From contig CAMYYY010000002.1 in assembly GCA_947303715.1 (NCBI GenBank), positions 61,370 through 125,369 of the forward strand: a stretch of 64,000 nucleotides of DNA, in the 5' to 3' direction. The stretch comes from an uncultured Bacteroidales bacterium. GTDB lineage: Bacteria; Bacteroidota; Bacteroidia; Bacteroidales; Bacteroidaceae. The translations under genes were made by a program, and so were the position numbers. The notes under the pieces are model-generated. The model did not search any database and was not told the DNA's origin. It was given only the letters and a program-made list of their open reading frames with translations. Positions 51,692 to 59,876 of the stretch are shown here, one piece after another; position 1 is the stretch's first letter; each line of letters starts with the position of its first letter.

Positions 51692-52015
51692 TTATTCGTT
51701 TAATTCGGATAATTTGACGACGAGAAAAAATAAGAACGGCGAATTGGGCGAATTTGACGAATGACGTTGCGGCGTGGAGTTTCGCACGCCGAATGATTTT
51801 TTGAAGAAAAACACGAATGACCATGAATAAACACGAATAATTCAAAAATATATTCATGAAAAATTTGTGGGTATTTGTGATTATTAGTGTTAAAAGAAAA
51901 AAGAAAGAATGGGCATTTAACGTTGTGCCGACAGAGTTTGATTCTATTTCCGTAGAGTTTGATTCTAATTTGCCAGAGTTTGATTCTGTGTGCGCAGAGC
52001 AAGGGGCTGTGGGGA
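51692..52015 (+). repeat. Large dispersed repeat, copy C
   Basis: Uninterrupted copy (about 325 bp): TTCGGATAA, hairpin GGCGTGGAGTTTCGCACGCC, AACACGAATGACCAT, GTGTTAAAAGAAAA and three 21-bp units at 51933-51995. Confidence 0.8.
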
Positions 52016-52134
52016 TAGCGCCCTCGTCTGACGAGGCAACTCCCCCGTCTGTTAGGGCTGTGCGCATTTGCTGGGCGCGAACATGCTTCCGAAAAAAACA
52101 AAAAAAACTTCTTTCCGCCCCAAAAAAGTGAAAT

Positions 52135-52191
52135 GTCACGTTTTTGTCACGCTAAAAATTTGGAGGGGACCGATTTTTGGGGATAAATTTG
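52135..52191 (+). promoter_or_regulatory. Direct-repeat operator/promoter, GTCACG type
   Basis: GTCACG at 52135-52140 and 52146-52151, TTTGGAGG from 52159, TAAATTTG at 52184-52191. Spacing identical to 44689. It drives the two-module surface protein. Confidence 0.78.
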
Positions 52192-52221
52192 CACCAGAAA
52201 AACCAGAAAACCGATGGAATC

Positions 52222-53922
52222 ATGAAAAAAGTCGCACTATTTTTCCTCTTTGTCGGAATGTCCCTGCTGAGCGCAAGGGCAGGTGTGGGCGACACGGATA
52301 CGGACAGCATCACGGGAAGCATCAGCCTGACGGAGAAAAATCTGTTTGATGGCGATAACGACATCTACGGATTCCTCGGGCGTGACGTCGAGTGCTCGGT
52401 AGGAGATAATTTCTTCCTCTTCACGTTCTCGGAGAACTGCCTTCAGGTAAAGGGATTCTTTACCGACTGGGTGACCTCGGCTACACGGCTGGACTATACG
52501 ATTGTGGGGCACGACATCGTGTTGCAGTTCGTTCACGAGGACGACGGTACGGCGGAGATGAATCTGTACGGTATGGACGTTTCCATCGCCGATTGTACGA
52601 AGGACTATTATTACATACGCGTGACGGGATTCATCGGCCAACTTGTATGGTTTTCCGACTATACGTCCTCTTCTATGAATCTCCCTTTCCTGGAGACAGA
52701 CAGCGAAGAAGTCCGTTCCTTTGTCCGCCAGAAACAACCCAAGACGGATATCGTCACAGGCCAGAAAGACCCGAAGGAGAACGACGACGTCGATGTCGTC
52801 TGCCGCATCACGGGATTGGCAGGGGGTGACTATCAGCAGAGCGTGGTATCCACCCAAGGAAACGTCATCCTCCTCAAGGGCACCTATTCGAGCCAGAAAC
52901 GAAACGACAACGACGTGGTGGCCTCAACCCCGCTTGGGCGGCTGGCAGCAGGCAAGTATGCCGTTCATCTCGACGTCGTGGATACAGACGGCATCATGCC
53001 CATGCTATCCGCCGACACGACCTTCAGCGTGGATGCCCCAAGCGTTTCGGACTTCCTGCCCAAGGAAGCCCCCTTTGAATTCATCGTTCCCGAATGGCCA
53101 TGGGTAAATGGAGATCTAGATCTTACCGATGATTACATCCCTGACGCCACCCGTAGGAACAGTCTCTATACGGGAATGAGAATAGAGTTCATGGTGCATT
53201 GGGATGAGCTGCCGTACGCTGACAGCTTCAGCCTTAATATGGACAGCATCGTGGGCAACAGGTTCTACCTCAACTCCCCCATCAATTCCGGATTCGATAC
53301 GGACTGGTATGTTAGCGACGACCGCGTGATTTCCCTCGGAAAGCTCGATGCCGGCGACTATGAGATAGTGCTTTCGGCCGTTGACAAAGCAGATTTGCTG
53401 CACTTTACCCCCTATGTGATACCCTTTACCGTAAAAGAGTTTCCCCTCGACGTCCCCAGGGGCATAGCCTACATTCCGCCATCTCCCTCAGACGACATAG
53501 AACACGAACGGAGTGATGAAGGACCCGCCCTTACCGTCACGGCTGAAGGGGACAGCCTGCACATCACGGGCTGGCTCACCTACACGTGCTGCATGAGGCA
53601 CTACTGCTATTACGAAATTCATGACGATTACATCTATATGGAAACCGTCCAGGCCGGCTACACGTGGATGTGCGACTGCAACAGCGATCATTATGTTGAT
53701 TTCAAAATCGGCCCCTACAGGCCAGATGACAAGCTCACCATCTTCACGTGGGAATACTACAAGGGCACCCACATATTCCAGTTCGACATGACGTCCGTCA
53801 GCAACCCCGAGACGGACGAGCCTGCCAATGCCGAGCGCCACTACGACCTGCAAGGCCGCCCGGCGGAACCCACACGCCAGGGAATCCTCATCCGCAACGG
53901 GAAAAAAGTGTTTGTAGAATAG
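52222..53922 (+). CDS. Two-module exported surface protein with 'YDLxGR' tail
   Basis: A 566-aa protein. The start at 52222 gives signal peptide MKKVALFFLFVGMSLLSARA and lies downstream of the -7 box. Residues about 20-275 are homologous to the added module of the 862-aa LRR protein (YTIVGHDIVLQF, DCTKDYYYIRVTG, KTDIVTGQKDPKE, VDVVCRITGLAGG). Residues about 310-535 are homologous to the second half of the protein at 15724 (LGKLDAGDYEIV, LDVPRGIAY, SLHITGWL, HYCYYEIHDDYIYMET). The tail is HYDLQGRP ... GILIRNGKKVFVE. It looks like a mosaic of ectodomains from both accessory loci. Function unknown. Confidence 0.85.
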   Translation: MKKVALFFLFVGMSLLSARAGVGDTDTDSITGSISLTEKNLFDGDNDIYGFLGRDVECSVGDNFFLFTFSENCLQVKGFFTDWVTSATRLDYTIVGHDIVLQFVHEDDGTAEMNLYGMDVSIADCTKDYYYIRVTGFIGQLVWFSDYTSSSMNLPFLETDSEEVRSFVRQKQPKTDIVTGQKDPKENDDVDVVCRITGLAGGDYQQSVVSTQGNVILLKGTYSSQKRNDNDVVASTPLGRLAAGKYAVHLDVVDTDGIMPMLSADTTFSVDAPSVSDFLPKEAPFEFIVPEWPWVNGDLDLTDDYIPDATRRNSLYTGMRIEFMVHWDELPYADSFSLNMDSIVGNRFYLNSPINSGFDTDWYVSDDRVISLGKLDAGDYEIVLSAVDKADLLHFTPYVIPFTVKEFPLDVPRGIAYIPPSPSDDIEHERSDEGPALTVTAEGDSLHITGWLTYTCCMRHYCYYEIHDDYIYMETVQAGYTWMCDCNSDHYVDFKIGPYRPDDKLTIFTWEYYKGTHIFQFDMTSVSNPETDEPANAERHYDLQGRPAEPTRQGILIRNGKKVFVE

Positions 53923-53996
53923 CCCGCTCCTGCCCTGATCATGAAAATTGAAAATTCACAATAATTTATTCACCCATTAAAACAAAAGTAAGCATT

Positions 53997-54725
53997 ATGA
54001 AAAGATTAGTATTAGTAGTGTTGGCAGCCACTCTGTCTGTTGCCATGAATGCACAACTGGTAAGCGGTGGCGACAACAACCAGCGAACCAACGTCCAAAG
54101 CTTGTCGGAGACTATTCCCAACACCTTGGAAATCGTTTTGGGATTGAATCCCGTTCAGTACAACCTCGTTAACCCCAAAATTGACGAAGATGAAAATGGA
54201 AATCCTATCTACTTGTATCAAGGAGACGAGGAGACGTTTACCCACACCCACTTCGGCTTTGTCGCCGAAGAGTTTCAGGATGTCCTCCCCAACCTCATCT
54301 ATCATGTAAGCGACTCCCATCTGGGCATTTCCATTACGGAGCTGATACCCGTTCTTGTCACAGCCATCCAGGAGCTGAAGGCTGAGCTGAAGGAAACGCG
54401 CAAGGCAGCAGGCATCGGCGAAGAAAACGTCACTCCTGTGGACGCCATTGCCATGCGCGGCCTAAAGACCGAGCTGTTCCAGAACACGCCCAACCCCTTC
54501 ACGGAGAATACCGTCATCCCCTGCTCCGTTGCCGAGGGCGTCGCGAACGCCATGATCTACATCTACGACCTCAGCGGCAAGCAGATTGACCAGTACCTCG
54601 TCGAAGGACGCGGCAAGACCTCCGTCACCATCTCTGCCCGCAGCCTCGATGCCGGCATGTACCTCTATTCCCTCATCGCCGACGGCAACGTCGTCGACAC
54701 CAAACGCATGATTCTGACGAAATAG
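53997..54725 (+). CDS. T9SS-sorted protein with S74 chaperone-like segment
   Basis: A 242-aa exported protein. After the signal peptide (MKRLVLVVLAATLSVAMNAQ) comes a Peptidase_S74-like (intramolecular chaperone) region: LGLNPVQYNLVNPKI, then HFGFVAEEFQDVLPNLIY and a coiled helix ITELIPVLVTAIQELKAELKET. The last 80 residues are a canonical type IX type A sorting domain (LFQNTPNPFTENTVI, YIYDLSGKQI, LDAGMYLYSLIADG, RMILTK). It should cross the outer membrane by the type IX system. The combination is common in Bacteroidetes. Confidence 0.88.
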   Translation: MKRLVLVVLAATLSVAMNAQLVSGGDNNQRTNVQSLSETIPNTLEIVLGLNPVQYNLVNPKIDEDENGNPIYLYQGDEETFTHTHFGFVAEEFQDVLPNLIYHVSDSHLGISITELIPVLVTAIQELKAELKETRKAAGIGEENVTPVDAIAMRGLKTELFQNTPNPFTENTVIPCSVAEGVANAMIYIYDLSGKQIDQYLVEGRGKTSVTISARSLDAGMYLYSLIADGNVVDTKRMILTK

Positions 54726-54756
54726 AAGCTTACTCTTTATATAGATGCATCACACG

Positions 54757-54784
54757 TCCCCGTTGCCTGCGAAGGTAGCGGGGA
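54757..54784 (+). repeat. GCCTGCGAAGGC hairpin, copy 3
   Basis: TCCCCG and TGCCT pair with AGGTA and CGGGGA around GCGA. The G-C to G-U change in TGCCT/AGGTA keeps pairing. Likely terminator of the T9SS-protein gene. Confidence 0.65.
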
Positions 54785-54880
54785 TTTCCTTTACAAAAAA
54801 ACAGTATCGTCTGCAACCCCTTCTTTTTAACGGCAAATGGGACGAAACTGGCGGATTTCAAGAGGGCGATGAAGGAAAAA

Positions 54881-54913
54881 TTTGGAGGATATGGGTTTTA
54901 TTGCCTACTTTTG
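54881..54913 (+). promoter_or_regulatory. Promoter of the DUF5020-like gene
   Basis: TTTGGAGG from 54881 and TACTTTTG at 54906-54913, 21 bp apart. Unlike the five operators above, no direct repeat lies 7 bp upstream; only one GGGACG is present, too far away (54839). Confidence 0.65.
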
Positions 54914-54962
54914 CAGCCGAAAACTGAAAAAACAAGGAAGAATCCTCCAAAAGTGAAGTCGT

Positions 54963-55670
54963 ATGAAAAAGTCTATCCTTACGCTATATGCTATACTTTC
55001 CACGTTATTCTGCACGGCTCAAGTGAACATCCAGGTGTTGTATGATTGCGTCGAGAGCCCCCTCTCGACGGTAGAGATGTACAAGGGCGACGCGTGGGGC
55101 GACACCTATTTCTTTATTGACCATTACTACAACTTCGAGCGCACGAACGGCCATACTAGCATCGGCATGGACAGCTACTTTGAGTTTGAGCGTGGGCTGA
55201 ACTTCTGGCAGCAGACGCGGATGCGCAATTTCAGCCTGCATGTGGAGATGGACTTCAAGAGCTTCGGCGGCATGGGTAGCGGAATGGCCTGCATCGGCGC
55301 CAAGTACGCGTTCCACAACGCCACGTTCAGCCGTACGGCAGGGATAGCCCTGATGTACGACCATTACATCGTCTCCGGCAGCGCCGACCTTCCCCTGAAG
55401 CTAACCGGCACGTGGAACGTGAACAACCTTTTTGGGTTGAGGGGACTGACCTTCGACGGCTTCATCGACGTGTGGGGCAACAACACAGAGTACCTGACAG
55501 AACAGGGCGGCATTGGCTACGACCACTTCTCCATCCACTCGCAGCCCCAGCTGTGGATGCACATTACGCCCCACCTCAACCTTGGCGGCGAAGTGGTGCT
55601 GGGCTACAACCATCGCGGCACGCACGGCTTCCTGTGCCAGCCCTGCGTAGGCCTGAAATGGGCTTTCTGA
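54963..55670 (+). CDS. DUF5020-family outer-membrane protein
   Basis: A 235-aa protein. The signal peptide MKKSILTLYAILSTLFCTAQ is followed by VNIQVLYDCVESPLSTVEMYKGDAWGDTYFFIDH and a series of barrel strands (SIGMDSYFEFERGLNFW, AGIALMYDHY, LNLGGEVVLGYNHRGTHGF), ending VGLKWAF. The pattern matches DUF5020, related to Tsx-like nucleoside channels. Transport specificity is not known. It converges with the CAP gene, 10 bp away. Confidence 0.82.
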   Translation: MKKSILTLYAILSTLFCTAQVNIQVLYDCVESPLSTVEMYKGDAWGDTYFFIDHYYNFERTNGHTSIGMDSYFEFERGLNFWQQTRMRNFSLHVEMDFKSFGGMGSGMACIGAKYAFHNATFSRTAGIALMYDHYIVSGSADLPLKLTGTWNVNNLFGLRGLTFDGFIDVWGNNTEYLTEQGGIGYDHFSIHSQPQLWMHITPHLNLGGEVVLGYNHRGTHGFLCQPCVGLKWAF

Positions 55671-55680
55671 AAAAACAGTA

Positions 55681-56385
55681 TTACTCTCCTCCCTTGAAGT
55701 CGAGGACAGCCATTTTCGGAAACTTTGCATGATCGCGGATGGCAACGCCCATGCGGCACAGCCGTTTGTCAAGCATGATGCGGCGATGCCCCAGCTTGGA
55801 GTTCGACTCTCCTGCATCGATGAGGAAGTGCATGACGACGGCAAGCCCTGTGGCGCAGTTGCCGAAATCGCAACATTCAGCCATTGCAGGATCAGCGTCG
55901 CACGTCGTTCCCGTTCGGTCATGCCCCGTGTTGCCCAGCGCCCCGCCCTGCGTGGCGAAGCAATCAGCCGAGTCGTAGAGCTCGTCGTCAGGCATCAGCA
56001 AAGGCATGGCATCCAGAGCCTCCAATTCCTTCAGAAGCGACTCCTTGCGCTCGTCGAAAGCATAGCCCTTCACCCAGCCCGTATCGCCGTTGTACTCCGC
56101 AGCATAGGTGCGAGCAAACAGAGGCGGGTTTGTGCGCATCAGGTTCAGGTAGTAAAACACTTCCTTTTCTACCTCATTCAGATACTTGAGGCCGGCTGCG
56201 CTGGCTGCCGCCGCCCGCTCATCGGACGTCCATTGGCTGGCAAACGTCTCATCCATAGCCTTCAGTTTGGCACGGTCAATCTCCTCGTTTGTGGGTGGCG
56301 TCGTCGGCTCCGCAGGCTGGCAAGCTGAAAGAGCCACAACCATCAAGGCTCCCAAAGCCATCAGGAAAACATGCTTATTTCTCAT
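55681..56385 (-). CDS. CAP-domain (SCP/PR1) lipoprotein
   Basis: A 234-aa exported lipoprotein: leader MRNKHVFLMALGALMVVALSAC with Cys22, a short Thr/Pro linker, and a CAP domain with LNLMRTNPPLFAR, the GHDRTG region, CDFGNCATGLAVVMHFLIDAG and GHRRIMLDKRLCRMGVAI. CAP proteins in bacteria have varied, mostly unknown roles (peptidase or lipid binding are proposed). A promoter with TATCTTTG on the minus strand lies at 56425-56418. Confidence 0.85.
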   Translation of the reverse strand: MRNKHVFLMALGALMVVALSACQPAEPTTPPTNEEIDRAKLKAMDETFASQWTSDERAAAASAAGLKYLNEVEKEVFYYLNLMRTNPPLFARTYAAEYNGDTGWVKGYAFDERKESLLKELEALDAMPLLMPDDELYDSADCFATQGGALGNTGHDRTGTTCDADPAMAECCDFGNCATGLAVVMHFLIDAGESNSKLGHRRIMLDKRLCRMGVAIRDHAKFPKMAVLDFKGGE

Positions 56386-56417
56386 CGTACAAAATACATC
56401 TTTTTTTTATTCCGCTG

Positions 56418-56425
56418 CAAAGATA
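56418..56425 (-). promoter_or_regulatory. -7 box for the CAP lipoprotein gene
   Basis: On the minus strand TATCTTTG, 33 nt upstream of the ATG at 56385. Confidence 0.55.
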
Positions 56426-56546
56426 TAAACGAGCGGGAAGAATTGCAATAGTTTTCCGTCATCTTTCTCTTTTTCGCAAAATAAGTCGTCAGGAGAGGGG
56501 AAAAAGGGAAAACAAACGCTTGTGGTTGAAGAATAGGACGAAAGTG

Positions 56547-56578
56547 TTTGGGCGTTTGGAAAAGAGTTTGTATCTTCG
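56547..56578 (+). promoter_or_regulatory. Promoter of the CoA-transferase gene
   Basis: TTTG at 56547-56550 and TATCTTCG at 56571-56578, 20 bp apart. One mismatch in the -7 box (C for T). Confidence 0.5.
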
Positions 56579-56632
56579 CGCCGATTTTTGAAAAACTGCA
56601 TCAAGAATTCGGTTTTAATAAAAAATAGTATC

Positions 56633-58114
56633 ATGTCCTACAGATTTATTTCCGCAGCTGAGGCTGCACGCTACGTTAAGCACGGTATGAACATCGGACT
56701 TTCAGGCTTCACGCCCGCTGGTGCTCCGAAAGCCGTCACCCCTGAAATTGCAAAGATTGCTGAGGCTGAGCACGCTGCCGGCCGCCCGTTCCAGATTGGC
56801 ATCTTCACAGGAGCCAGCACGGGCGAGAGCACGGACGGCATCCTGAGCCGTGCGAAGGCCATCCGCTACCGCGCCCCCTACACCACTAACAAGGACTTCC
56901 GCACGGCCGTGAACGCCGGCGAGATTGCTTACAACGACATCCACCTGAGCCAGATGGCACAGGAGTTGCGCTACGGCTTCATGGGCCGTGTAGATGTGGC
57001 GATTATCGAGGCTTGCGACGTCAGCGACGACGGCAAAATCTGGCTGACAGCAGGCGTAGGTATCTCGCCTACCGTTTGCCGCCTGGCCGACAAAATCATC
57101 ATCGAACTGAACTCGCAGTACGGCAAGGCACCCAAGGGACTGCACGACGTCTATGAGCCCGCCGACCCGCCCTACCGCAAGGAAATCCCCATCTACACCC
57201 CCTCAGACCGCATCGGCAAGGAGTACGTGCAGGTTGACCCTGCGAAGATTGTGGGTATCGTAGAGGTGTGCAAGCCCGACGAAGCCCGTGCCTTTACCGC
57301 TCCCGACGAAATCAGCGAGAAGATTGGGCACAACGTAGCTCAGTTCCTCATCGGCGACATGAAGCGCGGCATCATCCCCAGCAGCTTCCTGCCCCTGCAG
57401 AGCGGCGTGGGTAACGTAGCCAACGCAGTACTGAAGGCTCTGGGCGAAGACCCAGGCGTTCCCGCCTTCCAGATGTACACCGAGGTGATTCAGGACAGCG
57501 TCATCGCCCTCATCCGCGAAGGACATTGCAAGTTCGGCAGCACCTGCTCACTTAGCCTTTCCAACGAATGCCTGCAGGAAGTGTACGACAACATCGACTT
57601 CTTCAAGGACAAGCTGGTGCTCCGTCCGAGTGAAATCAGCAACAGTCCCGAGGTGGCACGCCGCCTGGGCCTCATCTCCATGAACACCGCCCTGGAAGCC
57701 GATATCTATGGCAACGTCAACAGCACCCACGTGGGCGGCACAAAGATGATGAACGGCATCGGCGGCTCAGGCGACTTCACACGCAACGCCTACATCAGCA
57801 TCTTCTCCTGCCCCTCGACAGCGAAGGGTGGCTGCATCAGCGCCATCGTGCCGATGGTGAGCCACGTAGACCATAATGAGCACTCCGTCAACGTCCTCAT
57901 CACCGAACAGGGCATCGCTGACCTGCGCGGCAAAAGCCCCGTCGAACGCTCGCACGAGATTATTGAAAACTGCGTCCATCCCGACTACAAGCAGCTCCTC
58001 TGGGACTACGTGAAGATGGCAGGCAAAGGCCAGACACCCCACAACATCCACGCTGCCCTCGCCATGCACGAAGCATTGGCCAAGAAGGGCGACATGCGAC
58101 TAACAGAGTGGTAA
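56633..58114 (+). CDS. Acetyl-CoA hydrolase/transferase family protein (probable succinyl-CoA:acetate CoA-transferase)
   Basis: A 493-aa enzyme of the AcH/CoA-transferase family. The start is at MSYRFISAAEAARYVKHG, 48 nt downstream of the promoter; the longer frame from 56588 falls in the leader. Signatures are GLSGFTPAGAPKAV, IFTGASTGESTDGIL, the central EVIQDSVIALIREG region with the likely catalytic Glu, and NSTHVGGTKMMNGIGGSGDF. It probably exchanges CoA between succinyl-CoA or acetyl-CoA and acetate, fitting succinate/propionate fermentation; exact substrates cannot be read. Confidence 0.9.
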   Translation: MSYRFISAAEAARYVKHGMNIGLSGFTPAGAPKAVTPEIAKIAEAEHAAGRPFQIGIFTGASTGESTDGILSRAKAIRYRAPYTTNKDFRTAVNAGEIAYNDIHLSQMAQELRYGFMGRVDVAIIEACDVSDDGKIWLTAGVGISPTVCRLADKIIIELNSQYGKAPKGLHDVYEPADPPYRKEIPIYTPSDRIGKEYVQVDPAKIVGIVEVCKPDEARAFTAPDEISEKIGHNVAQFLIGDMKRGIIPSSFLPLQSGVGNVANAVLKALGEDPGVPAFQMYTEVIQDSVIALIREGHCKFGSTCSLSLSNECLQEVYDNIDFFKDKLVLRPSEISNSPEVARRLGLISMNTALEADIYGNVNSTHVGGTKMMNGIGGSGDFTRNAYISIFSCPSTAKGGCISAIVPMVSHVDHNEHSVNVLITEQGIADLRGKSPVERSHEIIENCVHPDYKQLLWDYVKMAGKGQTPHNIHAALAMHEALAKKGDMRLTEW

Positions 58115-58170
58115 AAAACGGCTCGAATGCCCATCAATTGCGCAAAAAAAGCCTATTTTATGCTAAAATA

Positions 58171-58203
58171 TTTGGAGCATAAGAATTTATTTGCTTACCT
58201 TTG
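58171..58203 (+). promoter_or_regulatory. acpP promoter
   Basis: TTTGGAGC from 58171 and TACCTTTG at 58196-58203, 21 bp apart. The ATG at 58191 overlaps the -7 box, so it is not the start. Confidence 0.7.
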
Positions 58204-58238
58204 CGCGATTTTTTGTAAAACTATTAATTATTATCACT

Positions 58239-58475
58239 ATGAACGAAATTGAAGAAAGAGTAAAAGCTATCATCGTTGATAAACTTGGTGTTGATGAATC
58301 AGAAGTGACCGCAGAGGCCAGCTTCACCAACGACCTGGGTGCTGATTCCCTGGATACCGTTGAGCTGATTATGGAGCTTGAGAAGGAATTTGGTCTTCAG
58401 ATTCCCGACGATCAGGCTGAGAAGATTGCCACCGTTGGTGACGCCGTCAACTTCATCCTGAGCAATAAGGAATAA
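58239..58475 (+). CDS. acpP: Acyl carrier protein
   Basis: A 78-aa acidic helical carrier for fatty acid chains. The phosphopantetheine attachment serine is in the motif [13 protein letters not shown] (Ser37). Start [20 protein letters not shown] is the family norm and lies about 30 nt after the predicted transcription start. It leads the acpP-fabF-rnc cluster; a terminator-like hairpin at 58489 follows, which could set high acpP expression relative to fabF. Confidence 0.97.
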   Translation: MNEIEERVKAIIVDKLGVDESEVTAEASFTNDLGADSLDTVELIMELEKEFGLQIPDDQAEKIATVGDAVNFILSNKE

Positions 58476-58488
58476 TTCTCCCCTTGTG

Positions 58489-58543
58489 CTGAGCCTTGAA
58501 CTGCACGCCCTTGTCTGCGCGCGTCCAAGGCTCAGTTATTTTT
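58489..58543 (+). terminator. Terminator or attenuator between acpP and fabF
   Basis: CTGAGCCTTG (58489-58498) pairs perfectly with CAAGGCTCAG (58526-58535), followed by TTATTTTTCT. A CGCGCGCACGCGCG palindrome lies just after it at 58546-58559. Confidence 0.8.
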
Positions 58544-58598
58544 CTCGCGCGCACGCGCGATTCCCTTTTAATAATCCCTAACTTTTTTATTCTCGAAA

Positions 58599-59858
58599 AT
58601 GGAAATTCGTCGTGTAGTAGTCACCGGAATGGGCGCTATAACGCCTATCGGCAATGACGTGAAAACATACTGGGAGAACCTTCTGGCAGGCGTGAGCGGC
58701 GCCGCACCCATCACCCATTTCGATACCAGTCTCTTCAAGACCACCTTCGCCTGCGAAGTGAAGGACTTCAATGCCGAGGCTTACTTCGACCGCAAGGAGT
58801 ACCGCAAGGTTGACCCCTATGCCCATTTTGCCATAGCGGCAACAACAGAAGCCATGACGGACGCGGCCCTCGTCCTTGAACAGGAAGACCTCGACCGCAT
58901 CGGCGCTGTCATCGGCGTCGGCATCGGCGGCACACGCACCTTCGAGGAACAACTCTACGACTACGGCGGCAACATGGAGAAGGGTCCCCACTTCTCGCCG
59001 TTCCTCGTCACCAAGATGGTGCCCAACATGTGCGCCGGACTGATTTCCATCCGCTTCGGCCTGCGCGGACCCAACTACACCACGGCTGCTGCCTGCGCTT
59101 CCTCGACCTACGCCCTCGCACAGGCGTTCGACCTCATCCGCTATGGTAAGGCCGACGTGATGGTGACGGGCGGCGCCGAATCGTGCATCAGCCCTGCGGG
59201 CATCGGCGGATTCTCGTCCATGCACGCCATCAGCACCCGTAACGACGATCCCGAGCGGGCCTCACGTCCCTTCAGCGCCAGCCGCGACGGCTTCGTGCTT
59301 GGCGAAGGCGCCGGCATCCTCATCCTCGAGGAATTGGAGCACGCCAAGGCTCGCGGCGCTCACATCTATGCCGAACTGGCTGGAACAGGCCTCGGCGCGG
59401 ATGCTTACCACGTTACCGCTCCCCATCCCGAAGGCATGGGCGCTGCCAACGTCATGAGGGCCGCCCTCGCCGAAGCCGGCATGCTGCCCGAGGACATCGA
59501 CTACATCAATACCCACGGTACATCGACCCCCATGGGCGACATCTCCGAGGTGAAAGCCATTCAGACGGTCTTCGGCGAGCACGCCTACAAACTCAACATC
59601 GACGCCACGAAGTCCATGACGGGTCATCTGCTGGGTGCCGCTGGAGCTATCGAGGCCATTGCTACCGTATTGGCGGTACAGAACGACATCGTCCCGCCCA
59701 CCATCAATCACGAGGAGGGCGACAATGACGAGAACATCGACTACCGCCTCAACTTCACCTTCGGAAAGGCTCAGAAGCGCCCCGTCCGCGCCGCCATCAC
59801 CAACAACTTCGGCTTCGGCGGACAGAATGCCTGTGCCCTCTTCCGAAAATACGAATAA
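58599..59858 (+). CDS. fabF: 3-oxoacyl-ACP synthase II
   Basis: A 419-aa condensing enzyme that elongates acyl-ACP with malonyl-ACP. The Cys-His-His triad is visible: Cys in TAAACASSTYAL near 168, His in NTHGTSTPMGD and His in SMTGHLLGAAGAIEA. Signature DGFVLGEGAGILILEE is also present. It follows acpP by 123 bp including a hairpin, and lies 18 bp before rnc. Confidence 0.96.
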   Translation: MEIRRVVVTGMGAITPIGNDVKTYWENLLAGVSGAAPITHFDTSLFKTTFACEVKDFNAEAYFDRKEYRKVDPYAHFAIAATTEAMTDAALVLEQEDLDRIGAVIGVGIGGTRTFEEQLYDYGGNMEKGPHFSPFLVTKMVPNMCAGLISIRFGLRGPNYTTAAACASSTYALAQAFDLIRYGKADVMVTGGAESCISPAGIGGFSSMHAISTRNDDPERASRPFSASRDGFVLGEGAGILILEELEHAKARGAHIYAELAGTGLGADAYHVTAPHPEGMGAANVMRAALAEAGMLPEDIDYINTHGTSTPMGDISEVKAIQTVFGEHAYKLNIDATKSMTGHLLGAAGAIEAIATVLAVQNDIVPPTINHEEGDNDENIDYRLNFTFGKAQKRPVRAAITNNFGFGGQNACALFRKYE

Positions 59859-59876
59859 GACCCGCATCGCTGCCGC

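Noticed and set aside
51933..51995. AGAGTTTGAT units resemble the 5' end of 16S rRNA
   Set aside because: Only the first ten bases match; the continuation differs and no rRNA sequence follows.
54839..54913. Sixth member of the direct-repeat operator family
   Set aside because: TTTGGAGG and TACTTTTG are present with correct spacing, but the half-site GGGACG is single and 36 bp from TTTG instead of 7 bp after a pair.
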